Shown: piece by piece, positions 28,434 to 37,567 of the stretch
Layout of the letters: each line of letters starts with the position of its first letter
Numbering within the stretch: the first letter of the stretch is position 1
NCBI RefSeq assembly: GCF_032399705.1
Contig: NZ_CP135922.1
Coordinates: forward strand, 4,464,001-4,528,000
Source: Paenibacillus sp. BIC5C1
GTDB taxonomy: Bacteria; Bacillota; Bacilli; Paenibacillales; Paenibacillaceae
Reading direction: 5' to 3'
Length of the DNA: 64,000 nucleotides
Notes under the pieces: model-generated
Told to the model about the DNA's origin: nothing
The model's database searches: none
The model's input: only the letters and a program-made list of their open reading frames with translations
Position numbers and translations under genes: made by a program

Positions 28434-29083
28434 GATCTCGCCTCCGCTTTATTCATTCGAATGGTTACAACTTTATGTTCTTCATCCACTTCCAGCTTCA
28501 CATCGATGTCTAACTTATCATGGAACAAAGCCGTAATGTTGATATAAGGATCACGAGCAGCTTCGCTGCCTCCATTGCTAGAACGACTCATCCCCTGATG
28601 AATGATGGATTGGACCAGCTGTCCATCGCCTTTTCCAGTATTTTGATAAGTATAAATCACCTCTTTGTCCTTATTATAAAAATTCAACACCGTTGTAAAA
28701 TCTTTGGCATTGGTATATTGCTTTTCGGATTTTACATATTCATTTTGTGTGGAATGATAGCTTACTGTACCCGCCAGATAGGGATTATCTTCATTCGGTC
28801 GAACATCAAACTCCTGATAAGCGATGTGAAAAAGATATTGAATATGATTCATATCTACCCGATAATATAACTGCCTGTTGTCCTCCTCTTTATCCATGGC
28901 AGCGAAACTGTTGATGAGTGGCCAAGCTTCATAGGATTTGCCATTCACGTCGACAGCAAGAGCATAATCAGAGAGTACCTTCTCTTTTTGAAACACACCA
29001 TACGTCTGTAAAATGAAATAGGTTGGAATGAGTAATACGCCTATTATCACAGCAAATATCGTAATCTTTAAACGGAATTTCAT
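28430..29083 (-). CDS. Membrane-anchored protein of unknown function
   Basis: The 217-residue protein begins with a single N-terminal membrane helix (ITIFAVIIGVLLIPTYFIL) with positive residues before it, so about 190 residues should lie outside the membrane. The rest has alternating strands and Tyr-rich segments and no motif I know. I start it at the ATG at 29083, 6 bases after GGAGG; the ATG at 29089 directly abuts it. It overlaps the downstream gene by 4 bases and follows the zinc-ribbon gene by about 30 bases. Confidence 0.8.
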   Translation of the reverse strand: MKFRLKITIFAVIIGVLLIPTYFILQTYGVFQKEKVLSDYALAVDVNGKSYEAWPLINSFAAMDKEEDNRQLYYRVDMNHIQYLFHIAYQEFDVRPNEDNPYLAGTVSYHSTQNEYVKSEKQYTNAKDFTTVLNFYNKDKEVIYTYQNTGKGDGQLVQSIIHQGMSRSSNGGSEAARDPYINITALFHDKLDIDVKLEVDEEHKVVTIRMNKAEARS

Positions 29084-29117
29084 GATCATCCTCCTTTACG
29101 ACTCGCGTTCTGCTGGT

Positions 29118-29726
29118 TTATTCAGTTTTATGCTGAAGTTTGGTCAATGTGCGGACAACCAGCTCCCTGTTCTTGGCGTTCTTAATATAAGCGGGGATGG
29201 AATGTGAAGCCGTCTTCAAAGGTGCATTTCCAGGTTTCACGCGCAAATCAGCCGAAATATATGAAATCAGATAGTTTAAATGCTCCCGATTAACAGCCCA
29301 TACCACCTTACCTCTGACATCGTCCAGAAAATACAATTCCATATCAAAAACAGGGTCGCGCCCATCCCGTATATCGGGATAATACCCTCGGTATGCTGGC
29401 TTTTTATGTAATTCGACCTCATTAATTGTCCCGCAGTGCGGGCATTCGATATGTGACGATTTGTGATTTATCTTTTTCTCATCCGTCACTTCAACATTGA
29501 ACCAGCGCTCACACCGGATGCAATTGCTCTTGGCATTGTACTGATACTCTGTCTCTTGAATTCCATGAGCGTAACATTGCGAACATTTCCATGCTAGATG
29601 ATCTTCTTCAGTGACAATAAAGGCGTGCCCGCCGCATGGTTTACATTTCACATCGATCTGCTCTCCCCGGTGAAGAACAGCGTAGAAGCTGTATTTATAA
29701 GCCCCTTCATCCTCGAAACGTTTCAT
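29118..29726 (-). CDS. Zinc-ribbon protein of unknown function
   Basis: The protein (about 202 residues from the ATG at 29726) has four CxxC pairs: CKPC, CSQC, CIRC and CPHC, enough for two zinc ribbons, within about residues 25-110. The C-terminal ~90 residues are helical and basic. I prefer 29726, with AGGGA nearby, over a GTG at 29777. It is the first gene of the three-gene run 29726-27876. Nucleic-acid or protein binding is plausible, but no specific role can be assigned. Confidence 0.78.
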   Translation of the reverse strand: MKRFEDEGAYKYSFYAVLHRGEQIDVKCKPCGGHAFIVTEEDHLAWKCSQCYAHGIQETEYQYNAKSNCIRCERWFNVEVTDEKKINHKSSHIECPHCGTINEVELHKKPAYRGYYPDIRDGRDPVFDMELYFLDDVRGKVVWAVNREHLNYLISYISADLRVKPGNAPLKTASHSIPAYIKNAKNRELVVRTLTKLQHKTE

Positions 29727-29850
29727 TTTCAGTCCCTGCCTTTTCCCTGCATGATGACAATCGCTAAAAGCAATCACTCAACATTTCCCAGTTGTTCTAC
29801 CTAAAATTATATGTAACTCCAGGGATTAGCACAAGAAAACATAACGTAAA

Positions 29851-29893
29851 AAAGAGCACCTTACTCCAGATCATCATCTGAAAGGTACTCTTT
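29851..29893 (-). terminator. Terminator of the ZIP transporter gene
   Basis: The stem aaagagcacctt / aaggtactcttt (one wobble) is followed on the minus strand by a run of T. Confidence 0.85.
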
Positions 29894-29913
29894 CCCCTAT
29901 TAAACTGAATGAA

Positions 29914-30645
29914 TCAAAGGTCAAGCAAAAGGGATACAAGCAATCCCATGGAAGCGATAAAACCCACTACCGGCCCACCTTCTTCGAACGCTTCCGGCAT
30001 CATGGTGGAGCAGATCATCGCAATAATGCCTCCTCCGGCAAATGCCCCAATAGCCGCGGCCATCTCATCGGGGAGCTGCTCCAGGAACATATATCCTCCC
30101 AATGCAGCAAGTGCAGAGATGATCAGTACACCCAGCCACATGAGGATAATCCTGGAGCGGGAGTATTTATTGTGTTGTAATCCAACCGTACTGGACAGGC
30201 CTTCAGGAATATTGCTGACAAAGATAGAAACAACCAACACCACACTGACACCGTTCCCGGCGAGCAGACTGGCCCCCAACATGATTGATTCGGGAATGGC
30301 ATCCATGACCGTCCCTGCAAATATGCCAAGTCCGCTCTGGCTGGAATCTCCGTTCCCGGCCTTTTCCGAACGCTTGCGCCCCGCTCCCCCTTTACTGGAA
30401 ATGAGCAAATCGAACAGCGTGTACACTACGGCCCCAGAGGTAAATCCAATCGCCGTCGGCACAATCCCCCCATCATTGAGCGCATCCCCAATTAATTCAA
30501 ATGCGGCTGCACCAATCAGGGTCCCTGTACCAAAAGCCATGATCCAGCCAATAACTCGTTTCGGAATTTTTAGAAACAGCGCAGCAAGTGCTCCTATGAC
30601 AACAGCCGAGGCGGAGATGCCGCCCCACATGAATGCAGTCCACAT
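29914..30645 (-). CDS. ZIP-family metal transporter
   Basis: The 243-residue protein has about eight membrane segments. The key intramembrane motif SIFVSNIPEGLSS carries the Asn-x-Pro-Glu-Gly metal site, and a second motif lies in PESIMLGASLL. A Lys/Gly/Ser-rich loop (about residues 83-100) sits in the usual variable-loop position. It imports or exchanges divalent metals such as zinc across the cytoplasmic membrane. Related to ZupT/GufA-like ZIPs. Monocistronic, with its own terminator; no Zur or Fur box is obvious upstream. Confidence 0.9.
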   Translation of the reverse strand: MWTAFMWGGISASAVVIGALAALFLKIPKRVIGWIMAFGTGTLIGAAAFELIGDALNDGGIVPTAIGFTSGAVVYTLFDLLISSKGGAGRKRSEKAGNGDSSQSGLGIFAGTVMDAIPESIMLGASLLAGNGVSVVLVVSIFVSNIPEGLSSTVGLQHNKYSRSRIILMWLGVLIISALAALGGYMFLEQLPDEMAAAIGAFAGGGIIAMICSTMMPEAFEEGGPVVGFIASMGLLVSLLLDL

Positions 30646-30750
30646 CCGGGATGACCCCTCTCATGTTCATATATGATCTATCACTCCATTAACCGGAGCA
30701 TAGACAACAAAAACAGGGGACATGACCAGGTTAATAAAAAACCGCTAACT

Positions 30751-32700
30751 CTAAACCATCATTTTGCGTAGTGAAGATATATATCTTGAACGAATGACGA
30801 AGAAATAGAAGGTCTGTGCCAGCAGAAATGCACCAAATACGGTTAATACCGGAACAGTATAATTCGTAATACCGAATTCAGTCAGAAACGGCTTAACAAC
30901 AACGAGCGTTTCAAAAATTGAGATCAGAATCGGGAAGAAAAAAAGAATGGCAATCTGGATCGTCGATGATCGTTTCATCTCTTGAAAGCTAAGCCCCATT
31001 TTCGAGAGAGAGTGCACCATTTTCCCATCTGCCTCCAGATCCGTATGCAGTCTGAAATACAGAAAACTGGCTGAAGAGATGGAGAAAATCAGTCCAATGA
31101 ATATCCCCAAAAAGGTAAAAAGTGCCGTTGTCTGTCTGAATGCTTCGAAATCGGCATATCGCGTCGTGAAAAAGCCGGAAAAGTCTTTATCATTAGAGTT
31201 ATTTCTAATGATCTCATCCATGCCCTCCAAACGATCGCTCACCATCACTTCCGATGATTGCCGACCAGGCACTGATCCCCCCCATGAAGGGATATGATAA
31301 AGATATTTACCGGAAACAGCATCTTTGTCCAATTGTCCGGCAAGAGCCTTAAACTCTTTATCACTTACAATAACTAGGGCTGAGGTATACAGAAGCCCGT
31401 AGAATTCCGGTTCAATTTCAGTGTATTTAATATCGAGTGTAACAGGCCCTGAATTCATAGCCAACGTTAACTGATCACCCTTGGCATAAGCACGAAATCT
31501 TTCTTCGTGTCGTGGCTTCTCCGCATTGCGTGAATCAATGAATATACTGTCATGATCTGCGAGAGTATATATCGGTTTGTTCTGGATTGTGTTGAACTGG
31601 TTGAAATCACTTATAGACATCACACTGATGCCATTGTCATCCGTACTTGTCCAAAAATATTCCAGATAAGCTTCCTGATATTGAAGACCCGCAGCATCAA
31701 GAACCTCATTGACGGGTGCCATGTTAGGCTCTTCCGATGCACTGTACACGTTATAACGAATCGGAAACTGGTTATCTCTAAATACTTGTCGATTCTGTTG
31801 ATCCAGAGACAAAATGACTACTGCACTCATGGAAGCAATCGCAATAACTACCGTCACCATAAACAGCATGCGTGCGTTATCTTTTATTTTATAACTCATC
31901 TCGGAAATCCACAGCAAGCGTGTACCATGCCACACCCGTTTGCGATTACGCTTCAACAGACGAATGGCCAGCACGGAAAGCTGCGAATAGAAAAAATACG
32001 TACCGGCAATGCCTGTCACAGCAGCGATCAGAATGCTCTCACCCGACAAACTGCCGTAAAGCACAATGAATCCCGTAGCCAGAAGCGCAAGCCCAAGAAT
32101 AGAGAATACCCAAGATGCTTTAGGTTCCTTTTTGGGTTTGTTCGTACCCGTTAGCAGCTCCAATGTCCGCTTATTTCCGATAAAGACCAGTGTGAATAGA
32201 GAAATGCAAAAGAACAGTACTAAAAAAGCAATCACCGTAATCAACATGGCCTTCACAGGGAAATAAAAAGGCAGATCTTCCATACCGATAAATCGGGTGG
32301 TTAACATGAGGAACAGCTTGGATAATAACATACCTCCACCTATTCCAGCCACAATGGACAGACATCCGATAAACATATTTTCCAGAATGACCAGTCTTCG
32401 AATCTGTCCCGGTTCTGCGCCCAAGATGGTTAGAATACCGAACTCCTTGTTCCGTGATTTCAGAAAAGCACTAATGGAATACATAACGAAGAAGATCGCG
32501 AAAACGTATACGATGACGGAGGCAACCTGCATTCCCGCTGCGGTGGTCTTGCCAATTGGCAATTTCTCAACAAACGGATGGTAGATAAACATCGCATACG
32601 CGAAGAATATCATGACCATAAATGCACTGCTTAGGAAAAAGGCAATGTACGCTCGCCCGTTCCGGCGAATGTTGTTAAAGGCGAACTGAGGAAAGCTCAT
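30751..32700 (-). CDS. BceB-like ABC transporter permease
   Basis: The 649-residue protein has the BceB layout: about ten membrane helices and one large extracellular domain (about residues 300-530) between helices 7 and 8. I start it at the ATG at 32700 with GGGAGGGAA just upstream; the longer frame to 32892 lies inside the ATPase gene. In known Bce systems this permease binds cell-wall-active peptide antibiotics and signals directly to the partner histidine kinase. It overlaps the ATPase gene by 26 bases. Confidence 0.93.
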   Translation of the reverse strand: MSFPQFAFNNIRRNGRAYIAFFLSSAFMVMIFFAYAMFIYHPFVEKLPIGKTTAAGMQVASVIVYVFAIFFVMYSISAFLKSRNKEFGILTILGAEPGQIRRLVILENMFIGCLSIVAGIGGGMLLSKLFLMLTTRFIGMEDLPFYFPVKAMLITVIAFLVLFFCISLFTLVFIGNKRTLELLTGTNKPKKEPKASWVFSILGLALLATGFIVLYGSLSGESILIAAVTGIAGTYFFYSQLSVLAIRLLKRNRKRVWHGTRLLWISEMSYKIKDNARMLFMVTVVIAIASMSAVVILSLDQQNRQVFRDNQFPIRYNVYSASEEPNMAPVNEVLDAAGLQYQEAYLEYFWTSTDDNGISVMSISDFNQFNTIQNKPIYTLADHDSIFIDSRNAEKPRHEERFRAYAKGDQLTLAMNSGPVTLDIKYTEIEPEFYGLLYTSALVIVSDKEFKALAGQLDKDAVSGKYLYHIPSWGGSVPGRQSSEVMVSDRLEGMDEIIRNNSNDKDFSGFFTTRYADFEAFRQTTALFTFLGIFIGLIFSISSASFLYFRLHTDLEADGKMVHSLSKMGLSFQEMKRSSTIQIAILFFFPILISIFETLVVVKPFLTEFGITNYTVPVLTVFGAFLLAQTFYFFVIRSRYISSLRKMMV

Positions 32701-33445
32701 GCGAATTCCCTCCCCAGAAGGATAATGTATCAATAATCCGTTGAAAAAACGTCTGGCGGTTATCACCACGATGCACCTCGGCTGCGAGCTTGCCATCCTT
32801 GATAAACACAATTCGATGGCAATAACTTGCGGCAAGTGGATCATGTGTGACCAACATAATCGTTGTTTTCTCTTGCTGGTTGATCTGTTCAAGTGATTCC
32901 ATTACCGCTTGAGATGACGTGGAGTCCAGTGCACCTGTCGGTTCATCGGCAAGTACGATGGATGGCATATTAATCATGGCCCTGGCAATGGCTGTACGCT
33001 GCCGCTGTCCGCCCGAGATTTCATAAACGCGTTTATCCAGAATGTGATCAATTCCAAGGTGAGTGGTAATCCGATCGAGTCTGCTCTCCATCTCCTTCAG
33101 CTTGACCTTGTCCAGCGTCAACGGGAGTACTATATTTTCAGCAACGGTCAAGGTATCGAGCAGATTAAAATCCTGAAATACAAACCCGAGTTCCCGGCGT
33201 CGGAACATGGCGAGTTCTTTCTTTTTCATATCAAACGGATTCATGCCATTAATCATCACCTTGCCTGAACTTGGCTCATCAATGGTCGAGACCATATTGA
33301 GCAACGTCGTTTTCCCACTGCCCGATGGTCCCATAATCCCTACAAATTCACCCTGCTTGATGGTCAGATGAATATCACTAAGGGCTTGAGTCTGCACTTT
33401 GCCCTGATACACTTTGTTTAGTGCCGAAACTTGCAACATTTCCAT
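32675..33445 (-). CDS. BceA-like ABC transporter ATPase
   Basis: The protein shows Walker A GPSGSGKTT, signature SGGQRQRTAIARA, Walker B IVLADEPTGALD and the VTHD switch. I start it at the ATG at 33445, with GGAGGGG 9 bases upstream, giving 257 residues; the ORF extension to 33484 has no ribosome binding site. It pairs with the downstream permease to remove peptide antibiotics from their lipid targets. It lies 173 bases downstream of the kinase gene, with a long inverted repeat between them. Confidence 0.95.
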   Translation of the reverse strand: MEMLQVSALNKVYQGKVQTQALSDIHLTIKQGEFVGIMGPSGSGKTTLLNMVSTIDEPSSGKVMINGMNPFDMKKKELAMFRRRELGFVFQDFNLLDTLTVAENIVLPLTLDKVKLKEMESRLDRITTHLGIDHILDKRVYEISGGQRQRTAIARAMINMPSIVLADEPTGALDSTSSQAVMESLEQINQQEKTTIMLVTHDPLAASYCHRIVFIKDGKLAAEVHRGDNRQTFFQRIIDTLSFWGGNSHELSSVRL

Positions 33446-33525
33446 AGGTGTTTCCCCTCCAACTAAACTATGCTTTGTTTTCATATCCTTATCCTAAACG
33501 ACCTCCTACAGCCCTGCTATCGATT

Positions 33526-33559
33526 AACCTTAAACTTTCCTTACAAAGCGTTTAAGGTT
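33526..33559 (-). promoter_or_regulatory. Perfect inverted repeat upstream of bceAB-like genes
   Basis: AACCTTAAAC and GTTTAAGGTT form a perfect 10-bp inverted repeat with a 14-base spacer, 81-114 bases before the ATPase start. Bce-type response regulators bind inverted repeats upstream of the transporter genes, so this is a candidate operator. It does not match the short Bacillus BceR consensus. Confidence 0.55.
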
Positions 33560-33618
33560 ATGTTCCCCCTTCTTCCTATTCCATAAAAAAAAGCACCTCA
33601 CCCATAGGCAAAGCACCT

Positions 33619-34611
33619 CTATTTTCGATTGATCCAGCTGAATCGGACCAATGTTCCTTCATCCGGCTTGGAGAACAATTCAATCTGGTTACCCAAACGG
33701 CTACTGATCTCACGGACCAGATACAGTCCCATACCCGTAGATTCATGATACTGTCTTCCCCGTTCTCCGGTGAAGTAAGGATTAAACACACGTTGAATAT
33801 CTTCAGCCGATATGCCGATACCCTGATCCTGAATATCTAATACGATTCGTTCTTCCTCAACATAGCCAGTAATCATGACTTTTTTACCTGCTTTGCTATC
33901 TGAGTAATTGACGGCATTGGTCAAAATCTGGGTAAACATGAACCGCAGCCATTTGGAGTCACTATAGACTTGAAGCTCGTTGTCCATTCGGATATCCGGC
34001 GTAATTCCTCTGCGAATAAACAAACGTCGATTCTCGGCTACGCTGCTTCGAACCACCTCGGGTAGAGACAGAAGCTCTACGCGAAAATCCCCTTCGAACT
34101 GTTCCAGGCGTGAAGAATGAAGTACCATTTCCAACCCTTTGCGCATTTTATCCAGCTCATCCTGTATGCTGCCTGCCGTTTTATCATCATCCACATCTTC
34201 CAGGGTCAACTGAATAATGGACAAGGGGGTCTTCATCTGATGGACCCAACGGTTCATAAATACAACCTGCTGCTCACTATGAATACGCAATTGACCCATC
34301 TCATTCTGACGGTTACGCTCCAGTTCATGCATCAATTCCTGTAAAGAATTAGCCACAGGGGCATTACCGAGTGATTGGAAAGGCTCCTGTACCAGCCGTT
34401 GTGGCTGCTGGAGCACGCGGTAATATGGATGGAGTTGGAAATAACGCACGGTCAGATAAACGAGCAATACCACTGTACTCAAAAACATGCCATAAAAAAC
34501 AATTCTCATGGGGCGATCCTCACCTGAAAGCCAATATACACATGGGACAAGCAGCATTTGCAGCAAATAAAATCCGATGAGGGGTAGCTGATCTCTTAAG
34601 AACAGTTTCAT
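33619..34611 (-). CDS. BceS-like intramembrane-sensing histidine kinase
   Basis: The 330-residue protein has two membrane helices within the first ~60 residues and almost no extracellular loop, as in intramembrane-sensing kinases. The phosphoacceptor region has NRWVHQMKTPLSIIQL (His near residue 127), followed by N, G1 and G2 boxes (DQGIGIS, GMGLYLVRE). Such kinases sense drug flux through the partner permease. Its start overlaps the regulator stop by 4 bases. AAGAGGA lies 6 bases before the ATG. Confidence 0.94.
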   Translation of the reverse strand: MKLFLRDQLPLIGFYLLQMLLVPCVYWLSGEDRPMRIVFYGMFLSTVVLLVYLTVRYFQLHPYYRVLQQPQRLVQEPFQSLGNAPVANSLQELMHELERNRQNEMGQLRIHSEQQVVFMNRWVHQMKTPLSIIQLTLEDVDDDKTAGSIQDELDKMRKGLEMVLHSSRLEQFEGDFRVELLSLPEVVRSSVAENRRLFIRRGITPDIRMDNELQVYSDSKWLRFMFTQILTNAVNYSDSKAGKKVMITGYVEEERIVLDIQDQGIGISAEDIQRVFNPYFTGERGRQYHESTGMGLYLVREISSRLGNQIELFSKPDEGTLVRFSWINRK

Positions 34612-35321
34612 TGACGGTCCTCTTGGACAGGTGACTCCAAATCAAGCAATCGGTAGCCCGCTCCGCGAACGGTTTCCAAAACTTCTTCAGCCCCCAGATC
34701 CTTCAGCTTGCGGCGAACACGTGTAATGTACACATTCAACGTATTATCATCAATAAAATGCTGATCTTCCCACATCAGTTCAAGTAAACGTTCCCGGCCT
34801 ACTACCCGACCTGCCTTGGCCATCAGCGCTTCAACCAATATGGATTCCTTCTGTGTCAGCTCCACGGAACGACCATCGAACTCCAGCACATATCTTTCGG
34901 GGTACAGTAGCATAGAGCCATTTTTCACTTTCATTTCTGGTTGAACAGCTGCATACATCCCATATGCTCTACGCAGATGGCTACGAACTTTAGCAAGTAC
35001 GACCTCATATTGGAAAGGCTTCGTAATATAATCATCCGCACCATGTTCCAGCGCCATAACCTGATCCATGCCACTGTCACGAGCCGAAATAAATAGAAAG
35101 GGACATATGGAATGCGAACGGATCTGTCTGCACCAGTAGTAGCCATCAAACTGAGGCAGATTCACATCCATTAATACCAAATCCGGGCCGATCTGCATGA
35201 ATTCATCCAAAACATGACGGAAATCTGTCACAATCTGCACTTGAAAACCGTTTCGGATCAGATATGCCGCCAGCAGTCCGGCGAGCTTCGCATCATCTTC
35301 AACCAATAATATGGATTGCAT
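34608..35321 (-). CDS. BceR-like OmpR-family response regulator
   Basis: The 237-residue protein has a receiver domain (phosphoacceptor Asp in LVLMDVNLP, about residue 52; Lys in YITKPF) and a C-terminal winged helix (about 140-235). I start it at the ATG at 35321, 6 bases after AGAAGG; the annotated TTG two codons earlier is less likely. It is the first gene of the regulator-kinase-ATPase-permease module and probably activates the ATPase-permease genes. Confidence 0.94.
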   Translation of the reverse strand: MQSILLVEDDAKLAGLLAAYLIRNGFQVQIVTDFRHVLDEFMQIGPDLVLMDVNLPQFDGYYWCRQIRSHSICPFLFISARDSGMDQVMALEHGADDYITKPFQYEVVLAKVRSHLRRAYGMYAAVQPEMKVKNGSMLLYPERYVLEFDGRSVELTQKESILVEALMAKAGRVVGRERLLELMWEDQHFIDDNTLNVYITRVRRKLKDLGAEEVLETVRGAGYRLLDLESPVQEDRQ

Positions 35322-35402
35322 CGTCAACCTTCTTTCCGTTCCCTGACATATTCTCTACATCTAGTTTACCATTCTAGTCAAAAACGGATTGGAAATAAAG
35401 GA

Positions 35403-36506
35403 TTAGACCACCAAACGTCCACGTTTCTCTGCCAAGCCAATAGTTGCTTCCACTCCGGAATTAAATTCGAGAAAGTCCTGTTCTACCCCGTCACTGAAAA
35501 TAACACCGTCCTCCGGCATCTGGGAGACAACCTGCAAAGGCTGGTTCGGATGAATCTGTCCGAACACCAGATTGGCTGCAGTCGTCCGGCTGGGGAAAGG
35601 TTCACGTACTGTAAAATATAGATAAGGTGCATCCCAGCCGAAGTGATTCATGCTACTCATGCTTCCCTGTGCAGACGCTGTAACCGCGGTATGTGCTTCT
35701 GAATAACCTTTTCCTTTAGAGTTTGAGTTTGAATGAGAGCTTATGCTATCTCTATTGGGGATGAACGCTTCACCCGATTGGATGTGCTGCCACGCTTCCG
35801 AGCCCACGACTCCGGCAGCACCTGCTAGCACACTTTTGAACCAGCCAGTCGATCCCATTCCCGTGGATACAATCACTCCGCTGGAGGATTGTTGTTCTAC
35901 CGATGAACCCATACGAACTTCGTAACGAGCAGATACATGCGTCTTTCGGCCAATGAAAAGATCGTTGACGCCATAGAGATACTGCCCATCATTCAGCTCC
36001 ACTTTGGCCAGAGTCACTTCTTTCAGCGAGCGACGTTTACGAATCACATCAGGTATAATGAAGCTCAGATCCTCCACAGTAAATGGCAGCAGTACCCCAT
36101 CCCAACGCATCGGATCAGGATTTACACCAATGAGCGGCTGCTCGGTTACGTACTTAAGCGTATTGGCAACAAGTCCGTCTTGCCCAATCACTACCACAAT
36201 ATCTTGCGCTCCAAAAATAAAGTTGGGTACATGTTCCCGATCAATCGTCTGAACCCGGCCCAGTTGGCTAAGCTGCAGCTGGGCCTGCTGCACGGAATGA
36301 TAATAACGTCTGTCTTCCTCCAGGTAATCACTGAAGTCAGCTCCCAGACGTTCAATATAGAACTGGGCCTGTTGGACTGTGTTATAGCGGACCACCAATT
36401 CTTCCAGCCTCGTTCTGCGTTTGACTAGAATCAACTTGTATTCGGTCATTGGTTCTCTTCCCGCAGTGTGTGTGGTTACAGTCTGGCTTGCCTTCCCAAG
36501 TCTCAT
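35403..36506 (-). CDS. NAD-kinase-like protein
   Basis: The 367-residue frame has an N-terminal region of about 95 residues, then an NAD/diacylglycerol-kinase-like fold: VVVIGQDGLVANT in the place of the usual GGDG loop and SSGVIVSTGMGSTGW in the place of the substrate loop. The usual GGDG is altered to GQDG, but the catalytic Asp is kept. A Ser/Asn/Gly-rich insert lies near residues 245-275. The start is either the ATG at 36506, which overlaps the SPFH stop, or the ATG at 36449. The overlap with an SPFH gene suggests a joint role that I cannot name. Confidence 0.85.
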   Translation of the reverse strand: MRLGKASQTVTTHTAGREPMTEYKLILVKRRTRLEELVVRYNTVQQAQFYIERLGADFSDYLEEDRRYYHSVQQAQLQLSQLGRVQTIDREHVPNFIFGAQDIVVVIGQDGLVANTLKYVTEQPLIGVNPDPMRWDGVLLPFTVEDLSFIIPDVIRKRRSLKEVTLAKVELNDGQYLYGVNDLFIGRKTHVSARYEVRMGSSVEQQSSSGVIVSTGMGSTGWFKSVLAGAAGVVGSEAWQHIQSGEAFIPNRDSISSHSNSNSKGKGYSEAHTAVTASAQGSMSSMNHFGWDAPYLYFTVREPFPSRTTAANLVFGQIHPNQPLQVVSQMPEDGVIFSDGVEQDFLEFNSGVEATIGLAEKRGRLVV

Positions 36507-37543
36507 CGTGCCCGACCTCCCTGTTCTCTTGTCGGTGGATTCATCAGTCCTTGCAGCAGATCCGGCGAAATGTTAAGCTGTCCAATTTTCCCGGCATTCT
36601 CAGCCATCTCCTGGAATGCAAGGGCAATCAGTTTATCCGAGTTCATACCCATGTTAGCCATCGCCTGTAGCACACTAGGCTCCACCTGTTGTAACGAGTT
36701 CATCACAGCAGCAATTTCATAGGCTTTGGCATCAGCTTCGGCGTTCTGATTGGCAATCGTTAATTCAATGAGCTGTTGTTTCCGTTCCTCCATCGCCGTA
36801 TTGAATTGAAGCTGTTCCTGTTCCATCTCATTTTGTTTCTGTTTCACCGAACGCTCGGCATGTAGTTGCGTTTCTCGAATCTGCTGTTTTTTCGTCTCCA
36901 CGGCAATTTCCGTATTCAGTTCATTCTCCTTCACTATCCGCTCCTGTTCAATGGATGCATTGCGACGTACATAAAGTGCTTCGTCGGCCTGGCGTAAAAT
37001 CTCTTCCCGCGCTTGTGCTTCCAGTGCGCGCATCGTCTCTTTATTGGGCAAAATGGCCAGAATGGACAGACTCATCAGCTCTACACCCAATTTCTCCAGT
37101 TCCTCACTCTGCACCACTTCCCGTTTCATGCTGCTGGCCAGCCGTTCACTCGATTGGATTGCTTCCTTCAGGGGCATTTGCTCCAGATGTTTTTTGGTTA
37201 ACACCTTGGCGGTCGTAATTACACGTTGATCCAATTTGCCAGGATCGTCGGAGATATATCTGTTTTTGCGCAAATTGTACGTGTAGTTCAAGCTTTGGGT
37301 GATTTTCATATAATCAACGATACGATAGCTCAGTTGACCCTGAACCGTAACGGTTTGATAATCGGCTGTTATTTCTTCGAACATAAAGGGCACATCCACC
37401 GAAGATACAGGCAGAACCACCACCGATGTCGTCGGCTCATAATAGTAGAAGGACAAACCCACACCTTGACGTTGCACCTGCCCATTCTTCACTTTCATTA
37501 CGTACTCACTGGGTTGAAACTTCACGAATCGGAATCCAAACAT
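36503..37543 (-). CDS. SPFH/Band 7-domain protein
   Basis: The 346-residue protein has a Band 7 domain in about residues 20-180 (for example FEEITADYQTVTVQGQLSYR). A long charged coiled coil follows (about 165-270, rich in Glu, Gln and Lys), then a C-terminal tail with NISPDLLQGL. It lacks the N-terminal membrane hairpin of most flotillins, so it is probably cytosolic or peripheral. GGGGA precedes the ATG. It is the first gene of a pair with the NAD-kinase-like gene and has an operator-like array 25-80 bases upstream. Confidence 0.88.
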   Translation of the reverse strand: MFGFRFVKFQPSEYVMKVKNGQVQRQGVGLSFYYYEPTTSVVVLPVSSVDVPFMFEEITADYQTVTVQGQLSYRIVDYMKITQSLNYTYNLRKNRYISDDPGKLDQRVITTAKVLTKKHLEQMPLKEAIQSSERLASSMKREVVQSEELEKLGVELMSLSILAILPNKETMRALEAQAREEILRQADEALYVRRNASIEQERIVKENELNTEIAVETKKQQIRETQLHAERSVKQKQNEMEQEQLQFNTAMEERKQQLIELTIANQNAEADAKAYEIAAVMNSLQQVEPSVLQAMANMGMNSDKLIALAFQEMAENAGKIGQLNISPDLLQGLMNPPTREQGGRAR

Positions 37544-37567
37544 TGCTCATTCCCCATTTCTTAATAT

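Noticed and set aside
30683..30734. Inverted repeat attaacc / ggttaat downstream of the BceB-like gene, considered as its terminator
   Set aside because: The T-run lies on the wrong side of the stem for minus-strand transcription and the loop is about 38 bases.
33585..33618. Repeat agcacctc..agcacctc after the kinase gene, considered as a terminator
   Set aside because: The two copies are in direct, not inverted, orientation, so no stable stem forms.
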